Below the pieces are notes generated by a model. That model worked only from the letters and a program-made list of their open reading frames with translations. It was not told the DNA's origin and searched no databases. From the NCBI GenBank assembly GCA_041392475.1, contig JAWKLZ010000002.1, positions 1,744,501-1,808,500 of the forward strand: a stretch of 64,000 nt of DNA, written 5' to 3'. Shown here piece after piece: positions 1 to 8,656 of the stretch. A program made the translations under genes and the position numbers. The stretch is from Chitinophagales bacterium. GTDB lineage: Bacteria > Bacteroidota > Bacteroidia > Chitinophagales > UBA2359. The stretch's first letter is position 1; every line of letters starts with the position of its first letter.

Positions 1-170
1 CAGAATCATCTCCTATAATGAGGCTCAAAACATCGTTTTGATACGTATTACCTCGTTTTGCAGCGATTGAAGGACAGATTTGCAGCAGATTTGCAGCATG
101 AATGGAAACAAGCCTATTTCCATTTTTGAATGCAAATTATATTTTTCAAATCAATAAAATCCTTTATCAA
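1..170. other. Upstream region, no gene recognised
   Basis: No convincing coding region is visible before the secreted protease. Short direct repeats of GATTTGCAGCA occur near 78-100. An ATG at 102 is in frame with the protease, but it precedes a polar stretch and a second ATG at 171 that starts a clean signal peptide, so 102-170 is treated as leader. Confidence 0.4.
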
Positions 171-2138
171 ATGAAAATTTCTATTCTTTTGTCTTTCGTT
201 TTTTTACTTCTATTTTCTCCTTTTTCGCTGCAAAGCCAAACAAAAATTGCAGCCAATGACCTTCAAAAAGATTTCCAAATTCTTGAGCAAGCCTTGAAGG
301 AATTGCACCCTGGATTGTACCGCTACAATGACAAATCGACCATTGAAGGCTACTTCAATGATCTCCAAAAAGAACTGCAAACGGATAAAACATTGCAGGA
401 ATCGTACTTGATTTTCTCACAATTTTTGGCCAAAATTCAATGTGGACATACTTTTTGCAATTTTTGGAACCAACCGAAAGAGGTCAATGAGGCAATTTTT
501 ATGAAAGCTGACAAAGTGCCGTTTACTTTCCGATTGATTGATAGGAGAATGATAGTGGTGAAAGATGCAACAAAAACCGAACAACTGCCGATGGGTACAG
601 AAATTTTGAAAATCAATAATATTGAAGTAGCTACAATCGTGGATAGTCTTTTGACAGTCGTGAAAACGGATGGCGACAATGTGGGCAGTCAATTGGAAAA
701 TATGCAATTGTCGGGTACTGGCGAATTTGAAGACTTTGATGTGTTTTTTTCGCTATTTTTCCCACCCCAAAACGGCAAATTTGAAGTAAAAGCAATGGAT
801 TTGCAGGCAAACAAGGCATTTGAATTAAGCTTAAATGCGGTGAGTCGAGGGCAGCGTTTTGAAGTTTTGGAGAAACGATATGGCAAACAGGCAAGTAGCT
901 ATGATGATATGTGGAGTTTTGAAATATGGAATAAACAAACTGCTTATTTACAGTTGGGTACGTTTGTGACGTGGAAAATGGAAATGAACTGGAAGCAGTT
1001 TTTGAAGGATGCTTTTGTAGAGATTCATGCCAAAAATATACCGAATTTGGTAATTGACATTCGTGGAAATGCGGGAGGAATGGACGATGTGACCCGTATG
1101 GTAGCAGATTTTTTGCTGACCAAAGACATTACCCTATCAGCGAGTCGTTCTCTACTGACATACGAAAAAGTGCCTGAAAACCTTAATGGTTATCTTTCTA
1201 CTTGGGATGATAAATTTCGAGATAGAACGGGTAAGTTGAAGTCAGTAGAAGGAGGTTTTTATACTTTCAAAAAGGCAACAGGTGAACCTGAAACCATAAA
1301 AGCCAATAAAAATGCTTATGGTGGAAAAACCTACCTCATCGTCAATGCTGCCAATAGCTCTGCGACTTTTTTTATGGCTAAATACTTCAAACAGCACGGT
1401 TTGGCAACCTTGGTTGGTCAAGAAACGGGCGGTAATCGAAAAGGAACAACGGGCGGAAATATGTTCTTTTTGCAGTTGCCACACTCCAAAATTGAGATAG
1501 ACATTCCTTTGATTGGTGATTATCCCTTAGGTGAGCAACCCAATGAAGGAATACAACCTGATGTATTGGTGCGGCCAAATGTGGAGGATGTGGTAAACGG
1601 TGTGGATACGGAATTGGAGGTAGTGAAAAAACTCATTGTAACAAATGGTTCTGAAACGGAGCTTAAGTCTAAAACTACTACTCAATACAAATTAAATGGA
1701 GATGAATTGGATGTTTTAGAGGGAAAATGGACTGGTAAACTGACCTACCTCAACTTCGGTGATGATAAAACTGTGGTGGATGTTCCCGGTACTTTTGAGG
1801 TAGAAAAGGTGAATGGCAAATTCAATACCCTTATTACTTATGATGAATTGGATAAGGAAGGTAAACCGATGATAGCAGAGAATGTTTTTGGCATCAAAAA
1901 AGGTGGTAAGGTATTGCAATTGAATGGTGAATGGAATATTGTAAAAATCGAAAAAACGGAAGGTGAATTGTTGATTGTAGGCGAAAGAAAAGGAAAAGAC
2001 AACCTTAAAAAAGCAGACCTCCGATTGACGGTTCGACTTCAAAATGGGCAAAAGGCAAGTTGGAAAAAGGAGGCACGATATGTGGGAATGAAGGATTATT
2101 TTATGCGTAATATTTTTAGTTTTGAGCGGGTTGAATAA
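171..2138 (+). CDS. Secreted S41-family (C-terminal-processing-like) peptidase
   Basis: The start is placed at 171, not 102, because it opens a typical signal peptide (MKIS, then a long hydrophobic run ending near LQSQ). An N-terminal helical region (residues about 25-110) is followed by a degenerate PDZ-like segment and an S41 tail-specific protease fold. The catalytic-serine motif NAANSSATFF places Ser396/397 as nucleophile candidates. GQETGGNRKG about 30 residues later is the usual S41 glycine-rich segment, and LVIDIRGNAGG near residue 300 is the family's substrate-channel motif. A C-terminal domain of about 150 residues rich in beta strands has no recognised family. The protein is probably exported to periplasm or surface. 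Substrate is unknown. The gene stands alone, convergent with the lipoprotein at 2236 and separated from it by a hairpin. Confidence 0.8.
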   Translation: MKISILLSFVFLLLFSPFSLQSQTKIAANDLQKDFQILEQALKELHPGLYRYNDKSTIEGYFNDLQKELQTDKTLQESYLIFSQFLAKIQCGHTFCNFWNQPKEVNEAIFMKADKVPFTFRLIDRRMIVVKDATKTEQLPMGTEILKINNIEVATIVDSLLTVVKTDGDNVGSQLENMQLSGTGEFEDFDVFFSLFFPPQNGKFEVKAMDLQANKAFELSLNAVSRGQRFEVLEKRYGKQASSYDDMWSFEIWNKQTAYLQLGTFVTWKMEMNWKQFLKDAFVEIHAKNIPNLVIDIRGNAGGMDDVTRMVADFLLTKDITLSASRSLLTYEKVPENLNGYLSTWDDKFRDRTGKLKSVEGGFYTFKKATGEPETIKANKNAYGGKTYLIVNAANSSATFFMAKYFKQHGLATLVGQETGGNRKGTTGGNMFFLQLPHSKIEIDIPLIGDYPLGEQPNEGIQPDVLVRPNVEDVVNGVDTELEVVKKLIVTNGSETELKSKTTTQYKLNGDELDVLEGKWTGKLTYLNFGDDKTVVDVPGTFEVEKVNGKFNTLITYDELDKEGKPMIAENVFGIKKGGKVLQLNGEWNIVKIEKTEGELLIVGERKGKDNLKKADLRLTVRLQNGQKASWKKEARYVGMKDYFMRNIFSFERVE

Positions 2139-2170
2139 AAAAGAAGAATGATTTGGAATTTGGATGTATT

Positions 2171-2245
2171 AGGCTTTTGAAGCGATTCTTAGAAAATCAA
2201 TTATCTGATAATTAATGTTTTATTAAAAAAGACCTTCAAAAGCCT
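2171..2245. repeat. Hairpin with CTTTTGAAG / CTTCAAAAG arms
   Basis: A perfect 12-bp inverted repeat (AGGCTTTTGAAG at 2171-2182, complement at 2234-2245) lies between convergent genes. Its right arm overlaps the stop codon of the minus-strand lipoprotein gene. It may act as a bidirectional terminator. It belongs to a family of similar arms in this window (11106, 27971, 29562, 34810, 2932). Confidence 0.6.
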
Positions 2246-2874
2246 TCAGCCTTTTCCTTCAAATGAATTTCTCCTACATTATCAATCCAGTAATTCCTCA
2301 AACTTTTGTGTTCAGTATCAACTATTTCAACCTCTAAATATTTGATCAATTTACCTCCAAAAAATTCGCTATCTCGGTTGCTCCACTTGGCAAATGTTAC
2401 CTTTGAAATCAACTCTCCATTCAGTTTATGTGTTCTCCACTCAAATATATAATGCCTGTTCCAATTGCCATACTCCCTGATATTCAGTTCGAGTAGTACA
2501 AAATTTTCGGTTACAATTCGACCATAAGTGAAATATTCCTTCTGACAAATCAAATTATCCAAACCTGGTTCACAATAGTTATGGAGTAAATCTTTGAATT
2601 CTTCTTTTGGGAGTATTTTTTGAAGGCTTTCCCTTTCTATTGAAATGACATTGGTACTTTCAGTGAGGTGAAGGATTGAATTGTAGTTTCTTACATCGCT
2701 GCTTACATTTGTTTCTATTGGGAGTGTTTCGTGATTATCAAATAGTGAAATTTTAGGCGATGTAATATGATACAGGTCGGAAAAGTTTGAGGCAGCTGAA
2801 TTTTGAATGGAAATAGGGCTTCCATTGCAACCTATGAGGATAATCATTACCAAAAATAGGAAATAGGTTTTCAT
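2236..2874 (-). CDS. Hypothetical lipoprotein
   Basis: This 212-residue protein has no family I recognise. The N-terminus is a lipoprotein signal with lipobox ILIGC (Cys16), so it is probably anchored in a membrane facing the periplasm or exterior. The rest is soluble-looking, with alternating strands and a WRTHKLNG segment near residue 145. The 3' end overlaps one arm of the hairpin at 2171-2245. It is a single-gene unit: the next gene upstream (alkB-like) runs the other way. Confidence 0.65.
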   Translation of the reverse strand: MKTYFLFLVMIILIGCNGSPISIQNSAASNFSDLYHITSPKISLFDNHETLPIETNVSSDVRNYNSILHLTESTNVISIERESLQKILPKEEFKDLLHNYCEPGLDNLICQKEYFTYGRIVTENFVLLELNIREYGNWNRHYIFEWRTHKLNGELISKVTFAKWSNRDSEFFGGKLIKYLEVEIVDTEHKSLRNYWIDNVGEIHLKEKAEGF

Positions 2875-2905
2875 GGATTACAGCATTTTATTCTAATGAT
2901 TTAAA

Positions 2906-3030
2906 GGTTCTTTGACAAAATCTGTGATTTGAGACTTCGGAAGTTTGCTGATTTTTTAAGCAGCAAACTATTTCGCTAAAAATGAAACTTCTGAAGTCTT
3001 TAGTGCTCCCACAAAAATTGTCAAAGAACC
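2906..3030. repeat. Nested palindromic element (MITE/REP-like)
   Basis: The outer arms are a perfect 13-bp inverted repeat (GGTTCTTTGACAA at 2906-2918, complement at 3018-3030). Inside are AGACTTCGGAAGTTT (2932-2946) with its near-complement at 2985-2999 (14 of 15 match), and GTTTGCTG / CAGCAAAC flanking the centre. The whole 125 bp can fold into one long hairpin. It lies between divergently transcribed genes, so it is not simply a terminator. Confidence 0.65.
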
Positions 3031-3136
3031 GATTTAAAGTGTTCAAAATATCTAAAATTTAATAACTTGCCAAATTTTATGTACCCATTAAGTGTATATT
3101 GAAGCAATTACGTTTGATTTTCAGATTTCAATTGCT

Positions 3137-3144
3137 TATATTTG
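3137..3144 (+). promoter_or_regulatory. Promoter -7 box of the alkB-like gene
   Basis: TATATTTG matches the Bacteroidota -7 consensus TAnnTTTG. It implies a start near 3150 and a leader of about 50 nt before the ATG at 3201. Confidence 0.55.
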
Positions 3145-3200
3145 AAGGCAACCTACAAGGTTAAAAAACGCTTCATTTTCTGAAATAAACATATTGAGTA

Positions 3201-4265
3201 ATGAAACTACGACCCTTAAAATACCTCCCTGTTTATACAGGTTTAGCAGCAACAGTTATTTCGTTTTCCTCCGAAGGTTGGTGGACTTATACGGCATTGA
3301 TTTACACCTTTTTTCTGATTCCTATTTTAGATATGTTGATGCCTGCACCCGAAAAAAATATGACGGCAATGGAAGAAGAATTGGCACTCAAAGATCCTTT
3401 GTATGATTGGATGGTCTATCTCATGTTGCCAATTCAATACGGATTTTTAGTTTGGTTCTTGGTTATTATTGACGATCCAACGCTGACAACCTTTGAGATG
3501 TGGGGGCGCATCACTGCAATGGGAATTTTGTGTGGTAGTTTGGGCATCAATGTGGCGCATGAGTTGGGGCATCGCACCAAAAAATACGAGCAATGGATGT
3601 CAAAATCCCTACTGCTCACTTCCCTGTACATGCACTTTTTCATCGAGCACAACCGAGGGCATCACAAGCGAGTAGCTACGCCTGATGACCCTGCTTCGGC
3701 TCGATATGGTGAAAATATTTACTTTTTTTATGTACGTTCGGTGGTATTCAGTTATGTCTCTGCTTGGAAATTGGAGGCCAAAAAATTGCAGCAAAAACAG
3801 CTTGCTTTTTGGTCTATTCACAACGAAATGCTTCGTTTTCAATTTATCCAACTTGCTTTGTTGGTGGGCATTTACTTTGCCTTTGGATTATTGCCGATGT
3901 TGGCATTCATTGCAGCAGCAGCGATGGGTTTTCTGCAATTGGAAACTGTCAATTATATTGAACACTATGGATTGCAACGCCGACAAAGGGATAATGGGAA
4001 TTATGAAAAAGTGCTTCCCATTCATTCTTGGAACTCTAATCATATTCTTGGACGATTGTTGTTATTTGAACTCACTAGACACAGCGACCATCACTTCAAG
4101 GCAAGCCGTAAGTATCAGATTCTCCGACACTTTGATGATGCTCCTCAAATGCCTACGGGTTATCCAGGAATGATGTTGTTGGCAACAATTCCACCTTTGT
4201 GGTTTGCAGTGATGCACCGACACATTGCGAAATGCAAGAAAGAATATGGAGGAGCTTGGGCGTAA
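3201..4265 (+). CDS. alkB: AlkB-type alkane 1-monooxygenase / membrane di-iron hydroxylase
   Basis: This integral-membrane non-haem di-iron oxygenase hydroxylates terminal methyl groups of medium-chain alkanes or related hydrocarbons, using electrons from rubredoxin or ferredoxin. All the histidine clusters of the family are present: HELGHR at 120-125, EHNRGHH at 149-155, and HSDHH at 294-298. The AlkB signature NYIEHYGLQR (251-260) separates it from fatty-acid desaturases. Several hydrophobic helices (about 11-45, 70-90, 210-250) fit the fold, and 354 residues is slightly shorter than typical AlkB (about 400). No rubredoxin, rubredoxin reductase, transporter or regulator lies next to it, so the electron donor must be encoded elsewhere and the substrate is uncertain. 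Confidence 0.85.
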   Translation: MKLRPLKYLPVYTGLAATVISFSSEGWWTYTALIYTFFLIPILDMLMPAPEKNMTAMEEELALKDPLYDWMVYLMLPIQYGFLVWFLVIIDDPTLTTFEMWGRITAMGILCGSLGINVAHELGHRTKKYEQWMSKSLLLTSLYMHFFIEHNRGHHKRVATPDDPASARYGENIYFFYVRSVVFSYVSAWKLEAKKLQQKQLAFWSIHNEMLRFQFIQLALLVGIYFAFGLLPMLAFIAAAAMGFLQLETVNYIEHYGLQRRQRDNGNYEKVLPIHSWNSNHILGRLLLFELTRHSDHHFKASRKYQILRHFDDAPQMPTGYPGMMLLATIPPLWFAVMHRHIAKCKKEYGGAWA

Positions 4266-4336
4266 GGAAATTCCAATTTAAAACTCAATCTCAAATTTGG
4301 GTTTCAACCTCAGGGCAGATTTGTATTTGAAATTTC

Positions 4337-5230
4337 TCAAGGAACTTCATGTCCCATAGATGCTTCCCAAAGTTCAAACCATTCTTCCTGTGTCAATTCT
4401 ATTTGAAGTGCATCAACAGCTCTTTGAATTCGGTGTGCTTTTGAAGTGCCTAAAACAGGGATTATTTTAGCGGGATGTTTTAATAAAAATGCCAATAAAA
4501 TTTGGTCTAAGCCATCTGCTTCATACTTCAATGCCAAATCATTGGCAACTTTTCTCACCCTACTTGCTTGACCTTGTTGGACATCTGTAAATACTTTTCC
4601 GCTACCCAATGGCGACCATGCCATTGGAGTAATTTTGTGCTGTAAACACTGATGAAGTGTGCCGTCTAAAAAGGGTTGTAAATGTAATACTGATGCTTCT
4701 ATTTGATTGCTTTCTAATGGAAAACATTGATTCAGTATTTCAAACTGTTCTGTATTGAAGTTAGACACTCCAAAATGCAGTACCTTACCCGATTGCTGCA
4801 ATTGATGAAAAGCTTCTGCAATTTCGTAGGGGTTCATTAGAGGGGAAGGGCGGTGTATGAGGAATAAATCAATAAAATCGGTTTGCAGTTCCTTCAAAGA
4901 GTTTTCTGCCGACCACAAAATATGCTGCTTACTTGTATCGTAGGATTTGATTTTGTGTTGCGGGCGATTTTCATTGACGAGTTTGATGCCACATTTTGTT
5001 ACGATTTGCATACTTTTCCTAAGAGAAGGTTGCAATTTCAGGGCTTTGCCAAATGCCCCTTCTGTGGTATTGTGTCCATAAATGTCGGCATGGTCAAAGG
5101 TCGTAACTCCTGCTTCTATGGATTCGTTTATCAATGATAAAAAGCCTTGTGTAGAAAGATTTGCGCCCCAAACGCCCCACTTCATGCAGCCTGCTACGAT
5201 TCTGGAAAGACTTAATTTGGTATGCTTCAT
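4337..5230 (-). CDS. Aldo/keto reductase (YdhF-like)
   Basis: An NADPH-dependent TIM-barrel oxidoreductase. The catalytic tetrad is visible: Asp46 and Tyr51 in TFDHADIYG, Lys79 in IVTKCG, and His126 in LFLIHRPSP. The C-terminal cofactor loop IIPVLGTSKAHRIQRA (near 255-270) matches the phosphate-binding region of the AKR family. The length (297) is typical of the E. coli YdhF group. The in vivo substrate cannot be told from sequence. The gene is on the minus strand, downstream of rplT but separated by a strong terminator, so it probably uses its own promoter. Confidence 0.85.
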   Translation of the reverse strand: MKHTKLSLSRIVAGCMKWGVWGANLSTQGFLSLINESIEAGVTTFDHADIYGHNTTEGAFGKALKLQPSLRKSMQIVTKCGIKLVNENRPQHKIKSYDTSKQHILWSAENSLKELQTDFIDLFLIHRPSPLMNPYEIAEAFHQLQQSGKVLHFGVSNFNTEQFEILNQCFPLESNQIEASVLHLQPFLDGTLHQCLQHKITPMAWSPLGSGKVFTDVQQGQASRVRKVANDLALKYEADGLDQILLAFLLKHPAKIIPVLGTSKAHRIQRAVDALQIELTQEEWFELWEASMGHEVP

Positions 5231-5274
5231 GTAGTTTATTGTTTGTTTTGTTAATAATTAGCAATTACCTTAAC

Positions 5275-5307
5275 CTAAAAAAGCCAGCATTTTTTCAATG
5301 CTGGCTT
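5275..5307 (-). terminator. Rho-independent terminator of rpmI-rplT
   Basis: A 10-bp stem (AAGCCAGCAT at 5281-5290 with complement at 5298-5307) is followed on the minus strand by a T tract (the A tract at 5276-5282 on the plus strand). Confidence 0.8.
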
Positions 5308-5368
5308 AAATCGTAGATTACTATGAAAACCTATAAATGATTACATCACAGTAGAAAAGTATCCGTTT

Positions 5369-5713
5369 TTATTTTACGGAATCCACTATTGCTTTGAAAG
5401 CAGTAGGATGGTTCATCGCTAAGTCAGCGAGGACTTTTCTATTGAGGTCAATACCTTTTTCTTGAGCAGCGTGTATAAAAGTGGAATAGCTCATTCCTTC
5501 TTGACGCACACCTGCATTGATACGTGTAATCCAAAGTCTTCTAAAAGCGCGTTTTTTGGCTCTCCTATCTCTATAAGCATATACTAAGCCTTTCTCAACA
5601 GCATTTTTGGCGACAGTAAATACGTTTTTCCTTCTGCCAAAATAGCCTTTCGCCATTTTGAGTATCTTCTTCCTTCTTGCTTTTGAAGCAACCGAGTTCA
5701 CTGACCGTGGCAT
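5369..5713 (-). CDS. rplT: 50S ribosomal protein L20
   Basis: This 114-residue basic protein binds 23S rRNA early in large-subunit assembly. It opens with MPRSVNSVASKARRKKIL and contains the family's GRRKNVFTVAKNAVEKGL and RDRRAKKRAFRRLWITRINA segments. The length is typical (114-120). It lies 58 bp downstream of rpmI on the same strand and ends at a clear terminator. Confidence 0.97.
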   Translation of the reverse strand: MPRSVNSVASKARRKKILKMAKGYFGRRKNVFTVAKNAVEKGLVYAYRDRRAKKRAFRRLWITRINAGVRQEGMSYSTFIHAAQEKGIDLNRKVLADLAMNHPTAFKAIVDSVK

Positions 5714-5771
5714 AATTCGATACTATTTAAATAATAAGAAAATAAAAATTAAATATTAGCTTACTAACATC

Positions 5772-5966
5772 TTATATGTTGAGTAGCAATTTGATGCGAG
5801 GGGTATCACTTTTGTGTACCAAACCAGATTTACCAAGATGTCTTTTACGCTTAGGCGATTTCTTGGTCAAAATGTGAGCTTTGTAAGCTTTTGCCCTCTT
5901 TATCTTGCCCGAACCAGTGACTTTGAAAGTTTTCTTAGCCCTGGAATGTGTCTTCATTTTTGGCAT
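5772..5966 (-). CDS. rpmI: 50S ribosomal protein L35
   Basis: This 64-residue protein starts MPKMKTHSRAKKTFKVTGSG, the classical L35 opening. A longer frame to 5996 would add ten residues unlike any L35, so 5966 is chosen. It is the first gene of an rpmI-rplT unit. The usual upstream partner infC is absent: the next gene on this strand is a cold-shock protein with its own terminator in between, and a TACCTTTG promoter box lies 28 bp before the start codon. Confidence 0.96.
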   Translation of the reverse strand: MPKMKTHSRAKKTFKVTGSGKIKRAKAYKAHILTKKSPKRKRHLGKSGLVHKSDTPRIKLLLNI

Positions 5967-5993
5967 AATATGTTCCTTTTTTTTAAAGTTCCG

Positions 5994-6001
5994 CAAAGGT
6001 A
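5994..6001 (-). promoter_or_regulatory. Promoter -7 box of rpmI-rplT
   Basis: TACCTTTG on the minus strand fits TAnnTTTG. The predicted leader is only about 20 nt, too short for an L20-binding pseudoknot leader of the E. coli or Bacillus type. Confidence 0.55.
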
Positions 6002-6047
6002 GGTATTTGCTTTTGCTTATCCAAAGATTTGTCTAATTCTATACAAC

Positions 6048-6092
6048 AAAAAACAAGGTATTGAGTGATTAATTATCAAACTCAATACCTTG
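6048..6092 (-). terminator. Terminator of the cold-shock gene
   Basis: A perfect 13-bp stem (CAAGGTATTGAGT at 6054-6066 with complement at 6080-6092) is followed on the minus strand by TTTTTTG. It isolates the cold-shock gene from rpmI. Confidence 0.8.
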
Positions 6093-6196
6093 CGTTGGTT
6101 TCTGTATGAAGTAATTTTGTGTATTTAGTTGCAAACAATTATATACACAAAATTTAGCTGTCATAAGATTGTTAATGTCTTATAGTTTATCAAAAA

Positions 6197-6415
6197 TTAC
6201 ACGTATTCATAAACTGTGAGATTAGTTGCTCTTTCTCCCTTTTCTCCTTCTCGTAGTTCAAATTCTACAAAATCGCCTTTTTCGACGGTATCATAGCCTG
6301 AATTGTGAATGTCTCTGATATGTACAAAAATGTCTTTTTGTCTAGGTGTGTTTGACAATTTAATAAATCCAAATCCTCGGTCCTCATCGAACCATTTTAC
6401 TGTTCCTTCTTGCAT
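6197..6415 (-). CDS. Cold-shock domain protein (CspA family)
   Basis: A 72-residue single OB-fold protein. RNP1-like DRGFGFIKL (12-20) and RNP2-like DIFVHIRDI (28-36) are the nucleic-acid-binding motifs. VKWFDE (6-11) and the acidic GDFVEFELREGEKG (43-56) complete the fold. It is likely an RNA chaperone that melts secondary structure at low temperature or in stationary phase. It is monocistronic, with a dedicated terminator downstream and a long AT-rich leader upstream. Confidence 0.93.
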   Translation of the reverse strand: MQEGTVKWFDEDRGFGFIKLSNTPRQKDIFVHIRDIHNSGYDTVEKGDFVEFELREGEKGERATNLTVYEYV

Positions 6416-6752
6416 AAAAAATGAAGTTTTTTAAAAAAAATAAGTTAAAAAATAGGTAAGCATACTCACGGAGAGATAAAAAAATGATACACACTGCAAT
6501 TAGGTAAGAATCTCACAAAACCTGTCCCTTTTAATTGAGGGAAATGAAGTTGAAAATACAAAACGTGGGATAAAACTTGTTACTCGATAATTTCTGTGCC
6601 TTATCAACTACTTACATACCTATAACGCCCTAAACCCTGAAAATGTTTTGCAATTTATCGATTTTTTTAGTTTACCCATATTTTGGTTTCGTGTAGGATA
6701 TCTGTTCTATTCAACTTCATATTTTTTAGAAATACTGATAATTTATTTTAAA
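6416..6752. other. Intergenic region: leader/promoter of the cold-shock gene
   Basis: This AT-rich stretch has no supported gene. A plus-strand frame that runs through it into 6932 is the antisense shadow of the nuclease gene. The part nearest the cold-shock start contains a long purine-rich leader typical of csp genes. No sharp promoter box was identified. Confidence 0.4.
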
Positions 6753-8135
6753 TCAAAAAGTTATTATCGTTTCACCAATGTTTTTGGTGAGGTATTTCTG
6801 TATGATTTTATCAATGTATGGATTTGGAGGATAATAAACCAATCCATCTTTGACCACGTCAATTGTGGGCTCTACTTCTGGTTCAAAATAACCAAAACCT
6901 ATAAATTGGTTATTTTCAATACACACAACTGATTTTTCTTGAATTGTCCGCCCTTCTCCTATAATCATAAAATTAGCGTGTTGGTATTCAAATAAGGATA
7001 AAGCCCTGTGAACACGATAGTTGTAACTCTTTGCATCTTCTTTGCCAACACATGCTCCTTTACACAATCGCTGCTTAACATACACACAAGGATGGTCTTT
7101 TTTGAGTTTAAGGGGTTCTAGCCCACACAGTTTTGCACACAATCTATACTGCTTTGCCACCTTTTCCAAAGCACTCTGTGCATGTATTTGTTTGCTAAAT
7201 GCAATGGTTACTTTTTCCTCTTTTTGGATTTTTCGAATGCTTAGATTCAAATATCCTTGTTTATCATAGGCTTTAAAAACGCCATATTGATACACAGATG
7301 CACGCATATAACGGTTGTATCTGGGTTTTAGTCGCACAATTTCATAGGACTCTAAAATTTCTGCAATTAACTCACTACCCGTCACTTCTGAACTAATATC
7401 AAAAGTGTTTTGTATCATTGACCAGAGTTTACTATTAGGCGTTTTGTTCACAAAATGCTGGATAACCCTTCTGCGAATATCGTTGGTTCTGCCTATATAA
7501 ATGACGTTTCCTTTGTCATCGTGAAAATAGTACACTCCAGTTTCCTCAGGTAAATCCTCCAAAAAATCCAAGGTCATCCCATTGGGCAGTAGGTCTTCAA
7601 TGGTTTTCCGACTCAGTGAATGTTGGATATGTTCCTCTGAATCATTTTGGCGCAAGAGATTAAAAAGTTTGACCGTTGCAAAAGCGTCCCCTGAAGCTCT
7701 GTGCCGATTAGAGAGAGGAATCTCAAGTTGAGCACACAATTTTCCCAAACTATAGGAAGGGAGATCGGGAAAAATCTTTCGACTCAACTTTACCGTACAA
7801 AGTTTCTCTCGCCTAAATTCATAGCCCAATCGTTTGAATTCTGCCTTAACATAGGCATAATCAAACTGTACATTGTGGGCAACAAAAACGGCATCTTCTG
7901 TAATCGTTTGAATACGTGGGGCTACATCTTCAAAAGTTGGCGCATCAGATACCATATCATTAGAGATTCCTGTTAGCTTACGGATAAAGGGCGGAATTTC
8001 TGTTTCGGGGTTGATAAGCGAAATAAAAGAATCTACAACCTCCTGCCCATCGTATAAATAGATAGCTATCTCGGTGATTTTATCTCTCTTAGGACTTCCC
8101 CCAGTAGCTTCAATGTCTATAATCGCATACTTCAT
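6753..8135 (-). CDS. DEDDh 3'-5' exonuclease fused to GIY-YIG (UvrC/Cho-like) nuclease
   Basis: Two nuclease modules occupy one 460-residue chain. The N-terminus is a DnaQ/epsilon-type exonuclease: DIEATGG (7-13, Asp7 and Glu9), HNVQFD (87-92) and HRASGDA (144-150) give the DEDDh residues. From about residue 195 there is a GIY-YIG domain (ETGVYYF 198-204, VIYIGRT 211-217, then RRRVIQHF), as in UvrC and Cho. The C-terminal part contains CAKLCGLE and CVYVKQRLCKGACVG cysteine segments as in UvrC-like proteins. It probably acts in DNA repair, incising or trimming damaged strands. The architecture is known from other bacteria as an epsilon/UvrC fusion. The DUF3467 gene lies 50 bp upstream. Confidence 0.85.
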   Translation of the reverse strand: MKYAIIDIEATGGSPKRDKITEIAIYLYDGQEVVDSFISLINPETEIPPFIRKLTGISNDMVSDAPTFEDVAPRIQTITEDAVFVAHNVQFDYAYVKAEFKRLGYEFRREKLCTVKLSRKIFPDLPSYSLGKLCAQLEIPLSNRHRASGDAFATVKLFNLLRQNDSEEHIQHSLSRKTIEDLLPNGMTLDFLEDLPEETGVYYFHDDKGNVIYIGRTNDIRRRVIQHFVNKTPNSKLWSMIQNTFDISSEVTGSELIAEILESYEIVRLKPRYNRYMRASVYQYGVFKAYDKQGYLNLSIRKIQKEEKVTIAFSKQIHAQSALEKVAKQYRLCAKLCGLEPLKLKKDHPCVYVKQRLCKGACVGKEDAKSYNYRVHRALSLFEYQHANFMIIGEGRTIQEKSVVCIENNQFIGFGYFEPEVEPTIDVVKDGLVYYPPNPYIDKIIQKYLTKNIGETIITF

Positions 8136-8185
8136 TTAATCGCTGCTTGCTATTGTCTTTCAAAAAAATCAATTCATTAAATTTA

Positions 8186-8509
8186 TTAAGCTTGTGATGG
8201 TGGTCCTCCGAAATTTATGGGTGGCAAATCGTTGTTTGTTTTCGGTTCAACAATCCCTCCATGTGTTGCTTCATATTTCATAATGTTATCGTTCAATGCA
8301 CGCAATAATTTTTTAGCGTGTTGTGGAGTCAATACAATCCTCGCTTTTACCTTTGCCTTTGGAACTCCCGGCATTACTTTTACAAAATCTATAACGAACT
8401 CTGAATTAGAATGTGTGATAATGGCAAGATTTGAGTACAATCCATCCGCAATATCTTCTGTTAGTTCTATATTTATTTGATTTTTTTTATTTTTTGGAGG
8501 AGGATTCAT
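8186..8509 (-). CDS. DUF3467 family protein
   Basis: This 107-residue conserved Bacteroidota protein has no assigned function. Its core reads ADGLYSNLAIITHSNSEF followed by VMPGVPKAKVKARIVLTP and a helix HAKKLLRALNDNI, the DUF3467 pattern. Both ends are proline-rich and probably disordered. No signal peptide or membrane segment is seen. It is likely cotranscribed with the exonuclease/GIY-YIG gene downstream. Confidence 0.8.
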   Translation of the reverse strand: MNPPPKNKKNQINIELTEDIADGLYSNLAIITHSNSEFVIDFVKVMPGVPKAKVKARIVLTPQHAKKLLRALNDNIMKYEATHGGIVEPKTNNDLPPINFGGPPSQA

Positions 8510-8656
8510 TAAGATATATGTTTAATAAAGAGAATAATTTGCAAGATACGATTTTATTTTCTTTCACTTTAATATCAAAAACAAATTGATTTGTTGTTCT
8601 GTTTAACAGCAAACATTTTATCTACTGATTGTAAATATTTTAAACTACGTTGCTCA

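Noticed and set aside
6648..6932. Plus-strand 94-codon frame beside the nuclease gene
   Set aside because: Antisense to the nuclease gene's 3' end, aromatic-rich and without start context.
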